From contig PBRQ01000082.1 in the NCBI GenBank assembly GCA_002725995.1, positions 1 to 41,438 on the forward strand: 41,438 nucleotides of DNA, written 5' to 3'. The DNA comes from Gammaproteobacteria bacterium. GTDB lineage: Bacteria; Pseudomonadota; Gammaproteobacteria; Pseudomonadales; Azotimanducaceae. How positions within the stretch are numbered: position 1 is the first letter of the stretch; every line of letters starts with the position of its first letter. Both the position numbers and the translations under genes were made by a program. The notes under the pieces are model-generated. The model was not told the origin of the DNA, did not search any database, and was given only the letters and a program-made list of their open reading frames with translations. Positions 39,901 to 41,438 of the stretch are shown piece after piece.

Positions 39901-41438
39901 ATGTCCAAAGCCGAATCTGCCGTTTCAAGTTTTCGTGACCTGAACCTGCCCGAATCACTAATAGCTGCTGTAGAAGGAGTTGGTTACGAAACTCCCTCAC
40001 CAATACAGGCAAGCACGATCCCTCATCTCCTGGAAGGGTCGGACCTTCTGGGCCACGCGCCTACCGGGACCGGCAAGACCGCAGCATTTGCTCTGCCCTT
40101 GTTGTCCAGGGTCAAAATGAAGGCTAAACCTGTTCAGATTCTGGTGCTCACACCTACCCGTGAACTGGCGATTCAGGTTGCGGAGGCTTTTCAGCGTTAT
40201 GCCTCTCATATGAAGGGGTTTCACGTACTGCCGGTCTATGGTGGTCAGGCCTATTCAGGACAGATTAAGTCCCTGAGACGAGGTGTCCACGCGGTTGTGG
40301 GAACGCCAGGAAGAGTAATGGATCACATGCGCAAGGGCACTTTGAAACTTGATGGTCTGCAGGCAATGGTACTCGATGAAGCGGATGAAATGTTGCGAAT
40401 GGGATTTCTCGAGGATGTGAACTGGATTCTTGAACAGACACCGGAAAATCGTCAGATGGCGCTATTCTCCGCGACGATGCCAAAGGAAGTTAAGAACATC
40501 GCAAGACGTCATCTCAACTCTCCACATGAAATCAAGATCGAGGCAAAGACCGCGACGGCGGATACCATTCGACAACGATACTGGCTTGTCAGTCACTTGC
40601 ATAAGCTGGATGCTCTTACCCGGATTCTTGAGGTCGAGCCCTTTGATGCACTCCTCATGTTTGTCAGAACAAAAATTGCAACCGCAGAGCTGGCAGAAAA
40701 GCTCGAGGCTCGAGGATATGCAGCCGCCGCACTTAACGGTGATATGGCGCAGAAGGATCGTGAGCAGATGATTGATCACCTGAAGAAGGGGGCTCTCGAT
40801 ATACTGGTCGCAACCGATGTGGCGGCGAGAGGGCTCGATGTTAATCGTATAAGCCATGTTGTGAACTATGACATTCCCTACGATGCAGAAGCCTATATCC
40901 ATAGAATTGGTCGGACTGGTCGTGCCGGACGACAAGGTGATGCGATTTTGTTCGTGTCTCCCCGGGAAAGAAGAATGCTGGGTGCCATAGAAAAAGGGAC
41001 CCGACAGAAGATTGAAGCCATGGAACTGCCCACGACTGAAATGGTGAACAACAAACGAATTGCCGATTTCAAACAAAAGATTAGCGACACCTTGGCGCAG
41101 GGTGATCTGAAATTTATGCAGGGTATTCTGGAGCAGTATCAATCTGAGCATGATATCCCCGCGATTGAAATGGCGGCGGCGCTTGCCAGAATGACAATGG
41201 GCGAGAAATCTTTGCTGTTGTCAGAAAAACCGGCGAAAAAGCCTCGATCTTCGAAGGATCCGTCTTCAAGGGAAAGGCCTTTGAGGTCTGATAGGAGAGG
41301 CTCCAGGGCAGGAGCCAGAAAAACGGCTGACCGCAAGTCATCAAAACCGGTTCCCCCGGATATGGAGCGATTTCGAATTGAGGTGGGTCATGATCATGAG
41401 GTGAAGCCAGGTAATATCGTTGGCGCCTTTGCCAATGA
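39901..41438 (+). CDS. deaD: DEAD-box RNA helicase, DeaD/CsdA type (3' end cut by window)
   Basis: The frame is open from the ATG at 39901 to the window edge (512 codons). Helicase motifs in order are the Q motif (GYETPSPIQ), I (APTGTGKT), Ia (PTRELA), Ib (TPGR), II (DEAD), III (SAT), then NGDMAQKDRE, ATDVAARGLDV and VI (HRIGRTGRAGR). A basic, low-complexity linker with many Lys, Arg and Ser follows, and a DbpA-like RNA-binding domain begins at RFRIEVGHDHEVKPGNIVGA, which is typical of DeaD rather than RhlE or SrmB. It unwinds structured RNA in ribosome assembly and cold adaptation. The C-terminal end lies beyond the window. Confidence 0.92.
   Translation, partial: MSKAESAVSSFRDLNLPESLIAAVEGVGYETPSPIQASTIPHLLEGSDLLGHAPTGTGKTAAFALPLLSRVKMKAKPVQILVLTPTRELAIQVAEAFQRYASHMKGFHVLPVYGGQAYSGQIKSLRRGVHAVVGTPGRVMDHMRKGTLKLDGLQAMVLDEADEMLRMGFLEDVNWILEQTPENRQMALFSATMPKEVKNIARRHLNSPHEIKIEAKTATADTIRQRYWLVSHLHKLDALTRILEVEPFDALLMFVRTKIATAELAEKLEARGYAAAALNGDMAQKDREQMIDHLKKGALDILVATDVAARGLDVNRISHVVNYDIPYDAEAYIHRIGRTGRAGRQGDAILFVSPRERRMLGAIEKGTRQKIEAMELPTTEMVNNKRIADFKQKISDTLAQGDLKFMQGILEQYQSEHDIPAIEMAAALARMTMGEKSLLLSEKPAKKPRSSKDPSSRERPLRSDRRGSRAGARKTADRKSSKPVPPDMERFRIEVGHDHEVKPGNIVGAFAN

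Noticed and set aside
1-41438. CRISPR array, tRNA, rRNA, riboswitch or transposase
   Set aside because: Looked for on both strands; no regular spacer-repeat pattern, cloverleaf, rRNA-like stretch or transposase motif was recognised.

Overview
The window looks like part of a gammaproteobacterial chromosome. YheU-, TusA-, DksA/YbiI- and DeaD-type proteins, Shine-Dalgarno-led genes, ATGA-coupled operons and FNR-type operator sites all fit that. The species cannot be named from the sequence. No rRNA, tRNA, CRISPR array, transposase or phage gene was seen.

The centre (about 5.9-27.7 kb) is one large, nearly co-directional block. It encodes a multi-paralogue molybdenum enzyme system of the type II DMSO reductase family, the group that includes ethylbenzene dehydrogenase, steroid C25 dehydrogenase, dimethylsulfide dehydrogenase and NarG. 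It holds four catalytic alpha subunits (925-933 aa), two four-cluster Fe-S beta subunits (both 343 aa), two TorD/NarJ-like chaperones and one gamma-like subunit. Woven in are a nitroreductase-fold protein, a tandem pair of small membrane proteins, a degenerate AMP-ligase-like protein, a DUF3237 protein and a QueG/CblC-like Fe-S protein. A perfect FNR box (TTGAT-N4-ATCAA) lies before alpha 1. A near-perfect one sits at class II spacing before the upstream MFS transporter, so the block is probably induced at low oxygen. None of the alpha subunits has a twin-arginine leader, the gamma subunit has no signal peptide, and gamma appears to lack both haem ligands. I read this as a cytoplasmic, divergent branch of the ethylbenzene/steroid-C25-dehydrogenase-like enzymes, plausibly acting on hydrocarbon, terpenoid or steroid C-H bonds. 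The substrate is inference only.

Left flank (0-5.4 kb): a dead response-regulator fragment, yheU, a membrane-anchored PQQ-type dehydrogenase with a C-terminal cytochrome c domain, tusA, a gamma-glutamylcyclotransferase-like gene, a PaaI-like thioesterase coupled to an ATP-NAD kinase-like gene, and a conserved hypothetical gene on the minus strand.

Right flank (27.8-33.3 kb) is a scar zone. Intact genes (SRPBCC, DMP19-like, luciferase-like oxidoreductase, SDR) alternate with broken ones: a GST C-terminus, an SDR with an in-frame stop, the N- and C-terminal pieces of a PAS histidine kinase, and the 5' part of a DksA/TraR gene. One AT-rich membrane ORF there is bracketed by imperfect 42-bp direct repeats.

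Beyond it (33.5-39.6 kb) lies a catabolic-looking set: an MFS transporter, a sodium:solute symporter coupled to a cupin, two NTF2/SnoaL-like proteins and an aldo/keto reductase. The window ends inside a DeaD-type RNA helicase with a recognisable sigma-70 promoter.
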